NCBI GenBank assembly: GCA_938003985.1
Contig: CALKWZ010000012.1
Span: 1 to 64,000 of the forward strand
Length of the DNA stretch: 64,000 nt
Source: an uncultured Verrucomicrobiota bacterium
GTDB lineage: Bacteria > Verrucomicrobiota > Kiritimatiellia > CAIQIC01 > Lenti-01
Direction: 5' to 3'
Shown: positions 36,120 to 43,463 of the stretch, one piece after another
Position numbering within the stretch: position 1 is the first letter of the stretch
Layout of the letters: the number at the start of each line of letters is the position of its first letter
Program-made: the position numbers and the translations under genes
Notes under the pieces: generated by a model
Database searches by the model: none
Told to the model about the DNA's origin: nothing
The model's input: only the letters and a program-made list of their open reading frames with translations

Positions 36120-36524
36120 ATGAAACGGGTCCGGATCGGGCGGTGGTGGCTGGCGCTTCTGGGCGCCGCGGCGGTGGCGGGCATGGCGGGATGCGACGAT
36201 CTCGATGGCGACGATCCGCCGGAGAACGTCTCCGGCGCCTGGGTCAGCACGATTACCGGCACCAGCCCCACCATCGGGCCGTTCTCCTATCGCGGCACGA
36301 TGACGATCAACCAGAACGGGCAAACCATCACGGGGTCCTACACCTACCGCGAAAGCCAGACGTTCTCGTTCAGCGGCACCTACGACGACGGCTTGCTGGT
36401 CGCCGTCGATTCGGACAACTGGACCCTGCGCCTCGAGTTCGAGGACAATTCGGCGGACGGCTCGATGACCGGAGCCTACGAAGACGGCAGCATCGGCACC
36501 GAGCAAATCTCGTTGGCGCGCTGA
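36120..36524 (+). CDS. Small acidic lipoprotein
   Basis: 134 residues, GGAG seven bases before ATG 36120. Signal peptide (WWLALLGAAAVAGMAGC, Cys near residue 25) then DDLDGDDPPENVSGAW. The mature part consists of short strands with repeated polar lines (YRGTMTINQNGQTITGSYTY, SFSGTYDDGLLVAVDSDNWT), suggesting a lipocalin-like or META-type beta-sheet protein. Function unknown. Divergent from the preceding lipoprotein gene. Confidence 0.8.
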   Translation: MKRVRIGRWWLALLGAAAVAGMAGCDDLDGDDPPENVSGAWVSTITGTSPTIGPFSYRGTMTINQNGQTITGSYTYRESQTFSFSGTYDDGLLVAVDSDNWTLRLEFEDNSADGSMTGAYEDGSIGTEQISLAR

Positions 36525-36539
36525 GCGCGGCCGGACCGG

Positions 36540-37319
36540 TTACCCGGCGCGGCAGACGAATACGGCATAGCGCAATTCGGCCCGGAACCCGTCCGGCCGG
36601 AGGTGGAACGCGGGCTGGTTCCGCCCGAAATCCTTTTCCATTTGGGCGCGGAGACCGGCCAGCGCGCGGGCATCCAGCCCGTAGCGGATTCCCAGTTCGG
36701 CGGAATCCAGATCCAGCGGCGGCGCCGGCCGGATCGTCGCGACGGACCATCCCGCCGCCGCCAGCCGCGCCTGCAAACCGGCGGTCGTCGGATACCATTT
36801 GGCCGTGCGCATCCGGCGATAGAGCGCGTTCAGGCAGTCGGCATCCGTCCGGTGCGCGAAGCAGGCGGTCTGGTGCACCCAAAACTCGCCCGGGGCCGCC
36901 TGGGCGCGCAGATGCCGCAGCAGCGGATCGAGACCCGTTTCGCCCGCGTAGTGCAGCACCGACCGCATGATCCAAAGGACGCGCGCTCCGGTCGGCGCCG
37001 CGGCGGCGCGGGAAAAGGATTCGACGGAGCCGCGCACGCAAGCCCAGCCGTTCTTTTCGGCTTCCGCCAATTGCGGCGCCGAATCGTCCAGCACCGCCAG
37101 GGGAACGTCGGCGAGGCCCGCCGCGCGCAGTTGCGCCAGCAGAAACCCCGTGCCCCCGCCCAGATCCACGATCCGGTCCGGCCGCGTTTCGCGCGCGACG
37201 TCGCGCACGGCCGCCACCAGCGGCCGGGCCACTTCGGGATCGCCGAAGTAGCCGCCGTGCAGCCGCTCCCACGCGGCGCCGTGCACGGCTTGTTCGGGAC
37301 CGAAATTGTCCTGGCCCAT
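36540..37319 (-). CDS. SAM-dependent methyltransferase
   Basis: 259 residues. The class I motif I is IVDLGGGTGFLLAQLRAAGL (about 51-70), followed by the acidic end of strand 2 (LAVLDDS) and the motif IV region RVLWIMRSVLHYAG. The arrangement resembles small-molecule O-methyltransferases or ubiquinone-type methylases. The C-terminal DARALAGLRAQMEKDFGRNQ is helical. Its ATG is eight bases from the stop of the beta-helix gene upstream, so they may share a transcript. Substrate unknown. Confidence 0.75.
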   Translation of the reverse strand: MGQDNFGPEQAVHGAAWERLHGGYFGDPEVARPLVAAVRDVARETRPDRIVDLGGGTGFLLAQLRAAGLADVPLAVLDDSAPQLAEAEKNGWACVRGSVESFSRAAAAPTGARVLWIMRSVLHYAGETGLDPLLRHLRAQAAPGEFWVHQTACFAHRTDADCLNALYRRMRTAKWYPTTAGLQARLAAAGWSVATIRPAPPLDLDSAELGIRYGLDARALAGLRAQMEKDFGRNQPAFHLRPDGFRAELRYAVFVCRAG

Positions 37320-37327
37320 CGATCGGC

Positions 37328-38965
37328 TCAGAACGGCGTGTGGCTGACGAGCATGCGGAGCAGCACGTGCCCCGGCATCGCGACCGGATGCGAGACGACC
37401 TGGGTGTGCACCGCGAACTGGCCCGCCGGCATTCCGCCGTTGGTGTAGGCCATCACGTTCTCCCAAAACGGGATCGACGGATTGCCCGCCGCGTTCGTCG
37501 CGGCCTGCAGCCGGTAGATGCCGCGGTCCTGGACGTCCCACTTGAGCTGCAGCGCGTTGGTGCCGACGGTCCGGATTTCGTTGAAATGGAAGCCGTATTC
37601 GTACGCGCCCATGTCGCAATTCGTGACCAGCATTCCCGGCATTCCGATCCGCGGCCGCGGCCGGCCGTCGATGTCCGTCCGCGGCGCGCCGTTGGTCGTG
37701 CCCGCGTCGATGCCGAACGAGCCGGTCGCCAGCCGGAAATCCCCCGCGCCCGCGTCCACGAACGCCGGGGCGTTGGTGATGTTCGGCCAGAAGTAGTTGG
37801 AGGTCGTGCAGCAGTTGCTGATGATGCAGGAGAGCACGTCGTCGTGCGCGTTCAGGTTGGCGTTGGTCGGCGCCGTATTGAAGTAGATGACGTCGTTGAT
37901 GAAACGCGTCGTATTGGCCCAGACACCGCCGCCGTCGCGTCCCGCGGCGTTGGAAACGATCGTGCAGTTGATCACGGGTTGCACCGCGCCCAGCGGGCCG
38001 ATCGAATACACGCCGCCGCCCAAGCCGCCCGCCCAGTTGCCGGAAATGACGGCATTGACGAGCCGGCCCGTGCCCGTCTGGCCTCCGGAGTCCATCCTCA
38101 CGCCCCCGCCCCAGCCATTCGTGGAAACCACGCTGTTTCCCATGATCCAGCAGTTGGACACGACGCCGGAGTGCTGGATGTGCACGCCGCCCCCGCCCAC
38201 GCCCATTCCCAGGTTGGTGACCGTATTGTTGCGGATCACGCACTCCCGGGCGAGACCGCTTTGGCCGGCGTAAAACACCACGCCCCCGCCCATGATGTCG
38301 GCGACGTTGCCTTCGATGAGGCATTCCGCCGCGGTGCCGGCTTCGTACAGCTCGACTCCCCCGCCATACGTCGCCGTATTGCTGGCCACCGTGCATCTCT
38401 GGACGAGTCCCCCGGGGGAGACGATTGCGCCACCGCCGAAATCCGCCCGGTTGCCGACGAGGTCGCAGTCCTGCACGACCGCTCCGGACCTGAGAGAGAC
38501 GCCGCCGCCGCTGGTGGCCCGATTGCTGACGATCAGGCAATCCTGCACGACGCAGTTGGTCAGCAAATTCACGCCGCCGCCCCCGTACCCGATGGCGGAA
38601 CCGTTGCGGATCGTGAAACCCTCGATGCGGCTGCCGGCCCCTTCGATCCGCATGCCGCGGCTCAATCCTTGGGCATCGACGACGGCGGCCCGGCTCTGGG
38701 TGCCGCGCAGCGCCAGCGCCTTGTCGATGGGCACAAGGATATCGCTGCCCGTCAGCAAATACGTTCCCGGCGCCACGAGGATGTCGTCGCCGTTGGCGGC
38801 CGCGTCGATGGCCGGCTGGATGGCCGTGGCGGCCATGGACCAATTGGTGTACGGCGCCGCCGGCGCCGCGTTCGAGACGTCCACGTAGCGCGTCGCCGCG
38901 AATCCGGAAGAGACCCAGAGCAATCCCCCGACAAAAAAAACGCCGACCGACCTGCGGGTCTTCAT
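37328..38965 (-). CDS. Secreted parallel beta-helix protein (choice-of-anchor Q type)
   Basis: 545 residues. Signal peptide (SVGVFFVGGLLWVSSGFA) then ATRYVDVSNAAPAAPYTNWS, ATAIQPAIDAAANGDDILVA and VAPGTYLLTGSDI, the standard entry into a right-handed parallel beta-helix. The helix rungs carry repeated GGGV/NC/NxA patterns (VVQDCLIVSNRATSGGGVSL and similar). Rungs end with the choice-of-anchor-Q segment FGIDAGTTNGAPRTDIDGR, PRPRIG and MGAYEYG. The C-terminal ~85 residues form a beta-domain (LQLKWDVQDRGIYRLQAATN) common at the ends of these proteins in Kiritimatiellota. Likely cell-surface or secreted; polysaccharide binding or cleavage is possible, but catalytic residues are not evident. Confidence 0.88.
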   Translation of the reverse strand: MKTRRSVGVFFVGGLLWVSSGFAATRYVDVSNAAPAAPYTNWSMAATAIQPAIDAAANGDDILVAPGTYLLTGSDILVPIDKALALRGTQSRAAVVDAQGLSRGMRIEGAGSRIEGFTIRNGSAIGYGGGGVNLLTNCVVQDCLIVSNRATSGGGVSLRSGAVVQDCDLVGNRADFGGGAIVSPGGLVQRCTVASNTATYGGGVELYEAGTAAECLIEGNVADIMGGGVVFYAGQSGLARECVIRNNTVTNLGMGVGGGGVHIQHSGVVSNCWIMGNSVVSTNGWGGGVRMDSGGQTGTGRLVNAVISGNWAGGLGGGVYSIGPLGAVQPVINCTIVSNAAGRDGGGVWANTTRFINDVIYFNTAPTNANLNAHDDVLSCIISNCCTTSNYFWPNITNAPAFVDAGAGDFRLATGSFGIDAGTTNGAPRTDIDGRPRPRIGMPGMLVTNCDMGAYEYGFHFNEIRTVGTNALQLKWDVQDRGIYRLQAATNAAGNPSIPFWENVMAYTNGGMPAGQFAVHTQVVSHPVAMPGHVLLRMLVSHTPF

Positions 38966-39042
38966 GAACCAATCCCTCCTGTATTTGCCGGAAGTTTGCG
39001 CCGCCTCGGGGATCGGAGCAAGCGGGAAACGCGCGCCCCGGA

Positions 39043-39510
39043 CTAGTTCGTCGGCTCGCCCTCTCCGGGCACGGGGAGCAGCGTCACGCGCAGCGTTTCC
39101 CGGGTGCCGGCCGCCAGCACGCGCTGGAAGCCTTCCAGGCGGTACAAGCCCGACTGGCCGGCCGGCGCGCCTGCCGGATACACCACCGCCGTGAGATAAT
39201 AGGCCTTCGGAACCGTCGTCCGGCCAATGCAGGCGAATCGCACAGTCGTCTCCTGTCCCGGGCGGTGGAAGATGCCCGGCAACGTCGTCCGGCCAGCCTC
39301 GCGCGCCTGGGAATCGGCCCGTTGCGGCTCGTACTCGTAGAGACGCGCCACCAGCACGCCGTTGCTCACGGCGGGACCGGTTGTCGGCAAAACGCAGACC
39401 ACGTCCACTTGGACCGTGCCGGCCGGCGCCGGCGCCGGCGGCGGCACGTCGATCCGGACGCACCCGCCCGCCAGCCAAAGCAAGCCGCACAGCCAAAGCA
39501 GGCCGCTCAT
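39043..39510 (-). CDS. Small lipoprotein
   Basis: 155 residues. Lipobox LLWLAGGC near residue 17, then VRIDVPPPAPAPAGTVQVDV. The rest is a predicted beta-sandwich with VSNGVLVARLYEYEPQRADS, VRFACIGRTTVPKAYYLTAV and LRVTLLPVPG; it resembles small copper-binding-like or YbaY-type surface lipoproteins but no family was identified. Its ATG overlaps the membrane-protein stop as ATGA, so the two are coupled. Confidence 0.75.
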   Translation of the reverse strand: MSGLLWLCGLLWLAGGCVRIDVPPPAPAPAGTVQVDVVCVLPTTGPAVSNGVLVARLYEYEPQRADSQAREAGRTTLPGIFHRPGQETTVRFACIGRTTVPKAYYLTAVVYPAGAPAGQSGLYRLEGFQRVLAAGTRETLRVTLLPVPGEGEPTN

Positions 39511-40202
39511 GGCGCCTCCCTCCCGTGCGCCGGCGTCCGCAGGGCGATTTGCAGGCACATCAGCGACCAGAAGCAGCCCAGCAGGGCCGACATCGGCATC
39601 TGCAAGGCCGTGGGCAGGGCGTAGAGCACCAGCAGGCACGGTGCCCAGAAGGTCCAGCCGGGCACTTGGTTCGGCAACACGATCCGGCGGTACCAGCCCG
39701 GGCCCAACTGGAGTTTCGTGGCACGGAACGAATAGTTCTGGTCCTGCCACAGATGCGCCACCGCCACGATCGGCGAGGCGTAGAACGGCGAGTAGACCAG
39801 CATGTCCGTCGCCGTCTTGAGCAAGACCGTCGCCAGCGAGGCGTCCGCGCCCCACAGCCGGGCCTGCAGGGCGTAGAACAGGTGCGTGTTCGCGCCCATG
39901 AATCCCCACCAGGCCATGCCGAAGACCAGCGCCGCCCACGGCCGCCGCACGCGCAGCCCCGGCACCAGCGCGCAAAACGCCGCCGGCACGATTCCGTTGA
40001 ACACCACGCGGGTCAGCACCGTGAAGGCGATGCCGTAGCGGGTCTGCCAATCCACCAGCACCTGCAGGCCCGCGTGGAAGGCCGGCGAGAAATGGTAGGC
40101 GGCCACGAACGCCGCCGCCGCGGCTTGCAGCACCAAGCCCGGCACGAGATTGGCCCGCGCCGCCCGCACGCCGATTTGCCAGGGCGTGGCCCCGAACGAC
40201 AT
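39507..40202 (-). CDS. Multi-pass membrane protein
   Basis: 231 residues from ATG 40202; ATG 40232 would add 10 residues. The later start leaves the paired palindromes upstream of the gene rather than inside it. Four or more hydrophobic segments are visible, with WAALVFGMAWWGFMGANTHL, GWYRRIVLPNQVPGWTFW and LLGCFWSLMCLQIAL. The Gly-Trp-Tyr, then Gln-Val-Pro, then terminal Trp pattern loosely recalls the Mpv17/PMP22 family, but this is weak. Function unknown. Coupled by ATGA to the lipoprotein gene that follows. Confidence 0.7.
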   Translation of the reverse strand: MSFGATPWQIGVRAARANLVPGLVLQAAAAAFVAAYHFSPAFHAGLQVLVDWQTRYGIAFTVLTRVVFNGIVPAAFCALVPGLRVRRPWAALVFGMAWWGFMGANTHLFYALQARLWGADASLATVLLKTATDMLVYSPFYASPIVAVAHLWQDQNYSFRATKLQLGPGWYRRIVLPNQVPGWTFWAPCLLVLYALPTALQMPMSALLGCFWSLMCLQIALRTPAHGREAP

Positions 40203-40242
40203 TTTTCCATGGCGTGGAAACGGCTTTTCCATGGCGCGGAAA
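40203..40242. promoter_or_regulatory. Pair of 18-bp palindromic operator-like sites
   Basis: TTTTCCATGGCGTGGAAA (40203-40220) and TTTTCCATGGCGCGGAAA (40225-40242) are near-identical imperfect palindromes spaced 22 bp apart, two helical turns. They sit directly upstream of the ATG at 40202, in the region expected for the promoter or leader of the membrane-protein gene. Confidence 0.65.
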
Positions 40243-40244
40243 CC

Positions 40245-40841
40245 CTAGGCGCGGCGCGCGCGAAGGAAGAAATCGTCCGGCTCGTCGCAGACGTCGTCCA
40301 CCCGCCAGCCGGCGGCGCGCAGTTTCCGCGCCAGGTCGGCGCCGGCGGGCATGACGTCGCCGTGGACGCCGGCGCGGCGCGCGTGCAGCGCGTTGAGTTC
40401 GCGGCTGCCTTCGAGGTTGGCGATCACCAGTTCGCCGCCGGGCGCCAGCGCCCGCGCGCAGCGGTCCAGGAAAAGCGCGGGATCCTCCAGATGCGGATAG
40501 AGCCGGAAACACAGCACCAGATCCCACGCGCCCGCCTCGAGATCGGCTTCTTCGGCCTTGCCGCGCACGGTCCGCACGTGGCCGTGGCGGACCGTTTCCT
40601 GCGCGCAGCGCGCGACCATGCCGGGACAGGCGTCCAGCGCCAGCACGCGGCCCGTCGCCCCCACCCACTCCGCCAGGCGCGCCGTCAGCGGCCCCGCGCC
40701 GCAGCCGGGCTCGTAGACCCGCTTGCCGCGCAGATCGCCCAGGCGCCGGCGCAAGCGTTCGAGCCGGGGCTCGTGCTCCGGCTTGAACGCCAGCGGGTGG
40801 TCCTCGCCGGCCAAGGCATCGAAAAAGGCTTCGCGATCCAT
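40245..40841 (-). CDS. SAM-dependent methyltransferase
   Basis: 198 residues. Motif I is VYEPGCGAGPLTARLAEWVG (about 42-61), motif II LALDACPGMVARC, motif IV AWDLVLCFRLYPHLEDP and motif V/VI RALAPGGELVIANLEGSREL, matching UbiE/COQ5-like class I methyltransferases. Short but complete for a stand-alone domain. The terminal RVDDVCDEPDDFFLRARRA is the last strand pair. Substrate unknown. Divergent from the phosphodiesterase gene. Confidence 0.82.
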   Translation of the reverse strand: MDREAFFDALAGEDHPLAFKPEHEPRLERLRRRLGDLRGKRVYEPGCGAGPLTARLAEWVGATGRVLALDACPGMVARCAQETVRHGHVRTVRGKAEEADLEAGAWDLVLCFRLYPHLEDPALFLDRCARALAPGGELVIANLEGSRELNALHARRAGVHGDVMPAGADLARKLRAAGWRVDDVCDEPDDFFLRARRA

Positions 40842-40901
40842 GACGGGCGGGGATGATGGCGCGCCCCCCGCCGGCGAACAAGCCAAAAGCGCGTTTTGGG
40901 A

Positions 40902-40930
40902 TTGCGTCGCGCGGCGGAACGGACAACAAT
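40902..40930 (+). promoter_or_regulatory. Promoter placing the start codon at the mRNA 5' end
   Basis: TTGCGT (40902-40907), 17-bp spacer, AACAAT (40925-40930). Only seven bases separate the -10 box from GTG 40938 and no Shine-Dalgarno sequence exists, consistent with a leaderless transcript. Confidence 0.4.
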
Positions 40931-40937
40931 TTCCGGC

Positions 40938-41447
40938 GTGAAGATCGGCCTGATTTCCGATACCCACAACCACCTGCGCGAAGCGCGGCGCGCGCTGGAT
41001 TTGCTGGTGGCGCGCGGCGCCGGCCATCTCGTCCATTGCGGCGACGCCGGGGAAGACGTCGTGGAGCTGGTTTCCGCCGTCTGCCAGACGCACGGTCTCC
41101 GCGCCCACGTCGCCTTCGGCAACTGCGATCGGGAGCATCTGGCCGACGCCCCGTTCCGGGCCAGCCCCGCCGGCCTCGAACGCGCCGAAGCGCCGGATTT
41201 CGTCCTGGCCGGCAAACGGTGCCTCGTCCTGCACGGCGACCGCGCGGAAGTCCTGCGGCAGGCGCTGGAATCGGGCCAGTTCGATTTCGTCTTCACCGGC
41301 CACACCCACGCCCCCGCCGACCGGCGAACCGGCCCGACCCGCCTGCTGAACCCCGGTTCGGCCGCCCGCCCCCGCGTGGGCCCGCCCACGGTGGCTATGC
41401 TCGATCTCGATACGGACCAGGCCGACTGGCTCCCGGTGCCGCCATGA
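40938..41447 (+). CDS. YfcE/MJ0936-family metallophosphoesterase
   Basis: 169 residues from GTG 40938. The dinuclear-metal motifs are complete: KIGLISDTHNH (Asp-x-His), VHCGDAGEDVV (Gly-Asp), FGNCD (Gly-Asn-Cys/Asp), LHGD and FTGHTHAP, ending LLNPGSAARPR. Family members hydrolyse phosphodiester or monophosphoester bonds in the cytoplasm. The stop overlaps the histidine kinase start as ATGA, so the two genes form an operon, though a functional link is not established. Confidence 0.9.
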   Translation: MKIGLISDTHNHLREARRALDLLVARGAGHLVHCGDAGEDVVELVSAVCQTHGLRAHVAFGNCDREHLADAPFRASPAGLERAEAPDFVLAGKRCLVLHGDRAEVLRQALESGQFDFVFTGHTHAPADRRTGPTRLLNPGSAARPRVGPPTVAMLDLDTDQADWLPVPP

Positions 41448-43396
41448 GCGATTCGCCCCGTCCCGCGAGCGCCGCCGGCCCCCCACCCGAGATCGCGGCG
41501 GCCAACGAGGAACGCTACCGGCTGATTTCGGCCGTGGCGACGGACTACGTCTTTTCGTCGGCGCTGGGCCCGGACGGCCAACTGGTTTTGAATTGGGTGG
41601 CCGGCGCCTTCGAAAAGATCACGGGCTACGGCTTCGACGAATACGTCGCGCGCGGCGGCTGGCGCGCGACGGTGCATCCCGACGACCTGGCCCAGGACGA
41701 CCGCGACCTGGAAACGCTGCGGGCGAACCGGGATCTGCGCAGCGAACTGCGCACGCTCGCCAAGGACGGCCGCGTCGTCTGGGTGGAAGTGGCCGCCCAT
41801 CCGGTCTGGGACGAAAAGCAAGACCGGCTGGTCGGCATCTACGGCGCCGTCAAGGACGTCACCCGCCGCAAGCAGGCCGAAGCCGAAACGCAGGCCCTGA
41901 CCGACACGCTCAACGCGTTCGTCGATTCCGTGCCGGGTTTCGGCGCCTACGTGGACGCCGACGAGCGCTACCGGTTCGTCAACCGCTACCACGAAAACTG
42001 GTTCAAGGACTCCCGCCGGCAGTTCATCGGCCGCCGGCTGGAAGACGTCCACCGCCCCGAAACCTATGCGGTCATGCGGCCCTACAGCCGCCGCGCGCTG
42101 GCCGGCGAAACGGTCCGTTACGAACACGAAATGACCGGCCGCGACGGCAAATACTACTGCTTCGACGTGCAGTACGTACCGCGCCGCGCCAGCGACGGCG
42201 CCGTCCTGGGCTATTTCTCGCTCGTGTTCGACGTCACCGAGCGCGTGCTGCGCGACCGGCAGCTGCTGCGCACGCAGCGGCTGGAGAGCGTCGGCCGCCT
42301 CGCCAGCGGCATCGCCCACGATCTCAACAACATCCTGTCGCCCGTGTTGATGGGCGCCGATCTCCTGCTCGACGCCGTGCAGGATCCCAACGGCCGCAAC
42401 CTGCTCGACATGATCAAGGCCAGCGCCCAGCGCGGCGGCGCCATTCTCCGGCAACTGCTGATGTTCGGCCGCGGCGAAGAGGAAGGCCACGGGGTCCTCG
42501 CGCTGGAACCGCTGATCCGCGACATGCTCAAGATCGTCGCCGAAACGTTCCCGAAGAACGTGTCCGTGCAATCCCGCGTCGCGCCGGACCTGCCGGCCGT
42601 CCTCGGCAACGTCACGCACCTGCACCAGGTGCTCATGAACCTCTGCATCAACGCGCGCGACGCCATGCCCGCCGGCGGCCGGCTGACGCTGGACGCCCGC
42701 GCCGAAACGGTGGACGCCGATTTGGCGAAAGCCTGCGCGGCCCCCGCCGTCGGCCCGCACGTCGTGCTGGAAGTCGCCGACACCGGCACCGGCATCCCGC
42801 CCGGAATCCTCGACAAGATCTTCGATCCGTTCTTCACGACGAAACCCGCCGGCCAAGGCACCGGCCTGGGCCTCTCGACGGTGCTGGGACTCGTCCGCAG
42901 CCACCGGGGCTTCATCCGCGTGGACAGCCGGCCGGGCGCCGGCACGCGGTTCCGGATCTATCTGCCCGCCGCCCCCGCGGAAGGCCCGGCCCCCGGCGCC
43001 ACGGCGGCCGCCGCGCTTCCGCCGGGCCACGGCGAAGGCGTCCTGGTGGTGGACGACGAACCCGCCGCGCGCGAGATCGTCCGGCAAATCCTCGCGCGCC
43101 ACGGCTACCGCGTGGAAACCGCCGCCAGCGGCGAAGAGGCGCTGGCGCTCGTCGACCGCGATCCGGCCCGCATCCAGCTCGTCATCACGGATCTCATGAT
43201 GCCGGGCATGGACGGCGCGGCGCTGCTGCGGCATCTCCGCCGATCCGCGCCGGACCTCAAGGCCATCGCGATGACCGGCGGTCTTTCCCGCGCCGAGATG
43301 GCGCAGGCGCTGGAGGCGGAATCCGCCGAATTCCTGCTCAAGCCGTTCGGCGCCGCCGTCCTGCTGGAAACCGTGCGCCGCGCCTTGCGCGCCTGA
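41444..43396 (+). CDS. Hybrid PAS-PAS histidine kinase with C-terminal receiver
   Basis: 650 residues, no membrane segments. PAS 1 spans about 20-145 (including FEKITGYGFDEYVARGGWRA), PAS 2 about 150-270 (YRFVNRYHENWFKDSRRQFI). The phospho-accepting helix is RLASGIAHDLNNILSPVLMG with His292, then HATPase_c with VLMNLCINARDAMPAGG, VADTGTGIPP and GQGTGLGLSTVLGLVRSHRG. The receiver domain has VVDDEP and phospho-acceptor Asp583 in TDLMMPGMDG. The HDLNN-type H-box is that of NtrB/hybrid phosphorelay kinases. It senses a cytoplasmic signal and would pass phosphate to a separate HPt or regulator not encoded nearby. ATGA overlap with the phosphoesterase gene. Confidence 0.93.
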   Translation: MSDSPRPASAAGPPPEIAAANEERYRLISAVATDYVFSSALGPDGQLVLNWVAGAFEKITGYGFDEYVARGGWRATVHPDDLAQDDRDLETLRANRDLRSELRTLAKDGRVVWVEVAAHPVWDEKQDRLVGIYGAVKDVTRRKQAEAETQALTDTLNAFVDSVPGFGAYVDADERYRFVNRYHENWFKDSRRQFIGRRLEDVHRPETYAVMRPYSRRALAGETVRYEHEMTGRDGKYYCFDVQYVPRRASDGAVLGYFSLVFDVTERVLRDRQLLRTQRLESVGRLASGIAHDLNNILSPVLMGADLLLDAVQDPNGRNLLDMIKASAQRGGAILRQLLMFGRGEEEGHGVLALEPLIRDMLKIVAETFPKNVSVQSRVAPDLPAVLGNVTHLHQVLMNLCINARDAMPAGGRLTLDARAETVDADLAKACAAPAVGPHVVLEVADTGTGIPPGILDKIFDPFFTTKPAGQGTGLGLSTVLGLVRSHRGFIRVDSRPGAGTRFRIYLPAAPAEGPAPGATAAAALPPGHGEGVLVVDDEPAAREIVRQILARHGYRVETAASGEEALALVDRDPARIQLVITDLMMPGMDGAALLRHLRRSAPDLKAIAMTGGLSRAEMAQALEAESAEFLLKPFGAAVLLETVRRALRA

Positions 43397-43463
43397 ACGG
43401 CGCCGCGCGCGCGGCCAAAAAAGGCTCGCCAGCGCGCCCGTCGTTCCCGCATGATGCCGGCCG

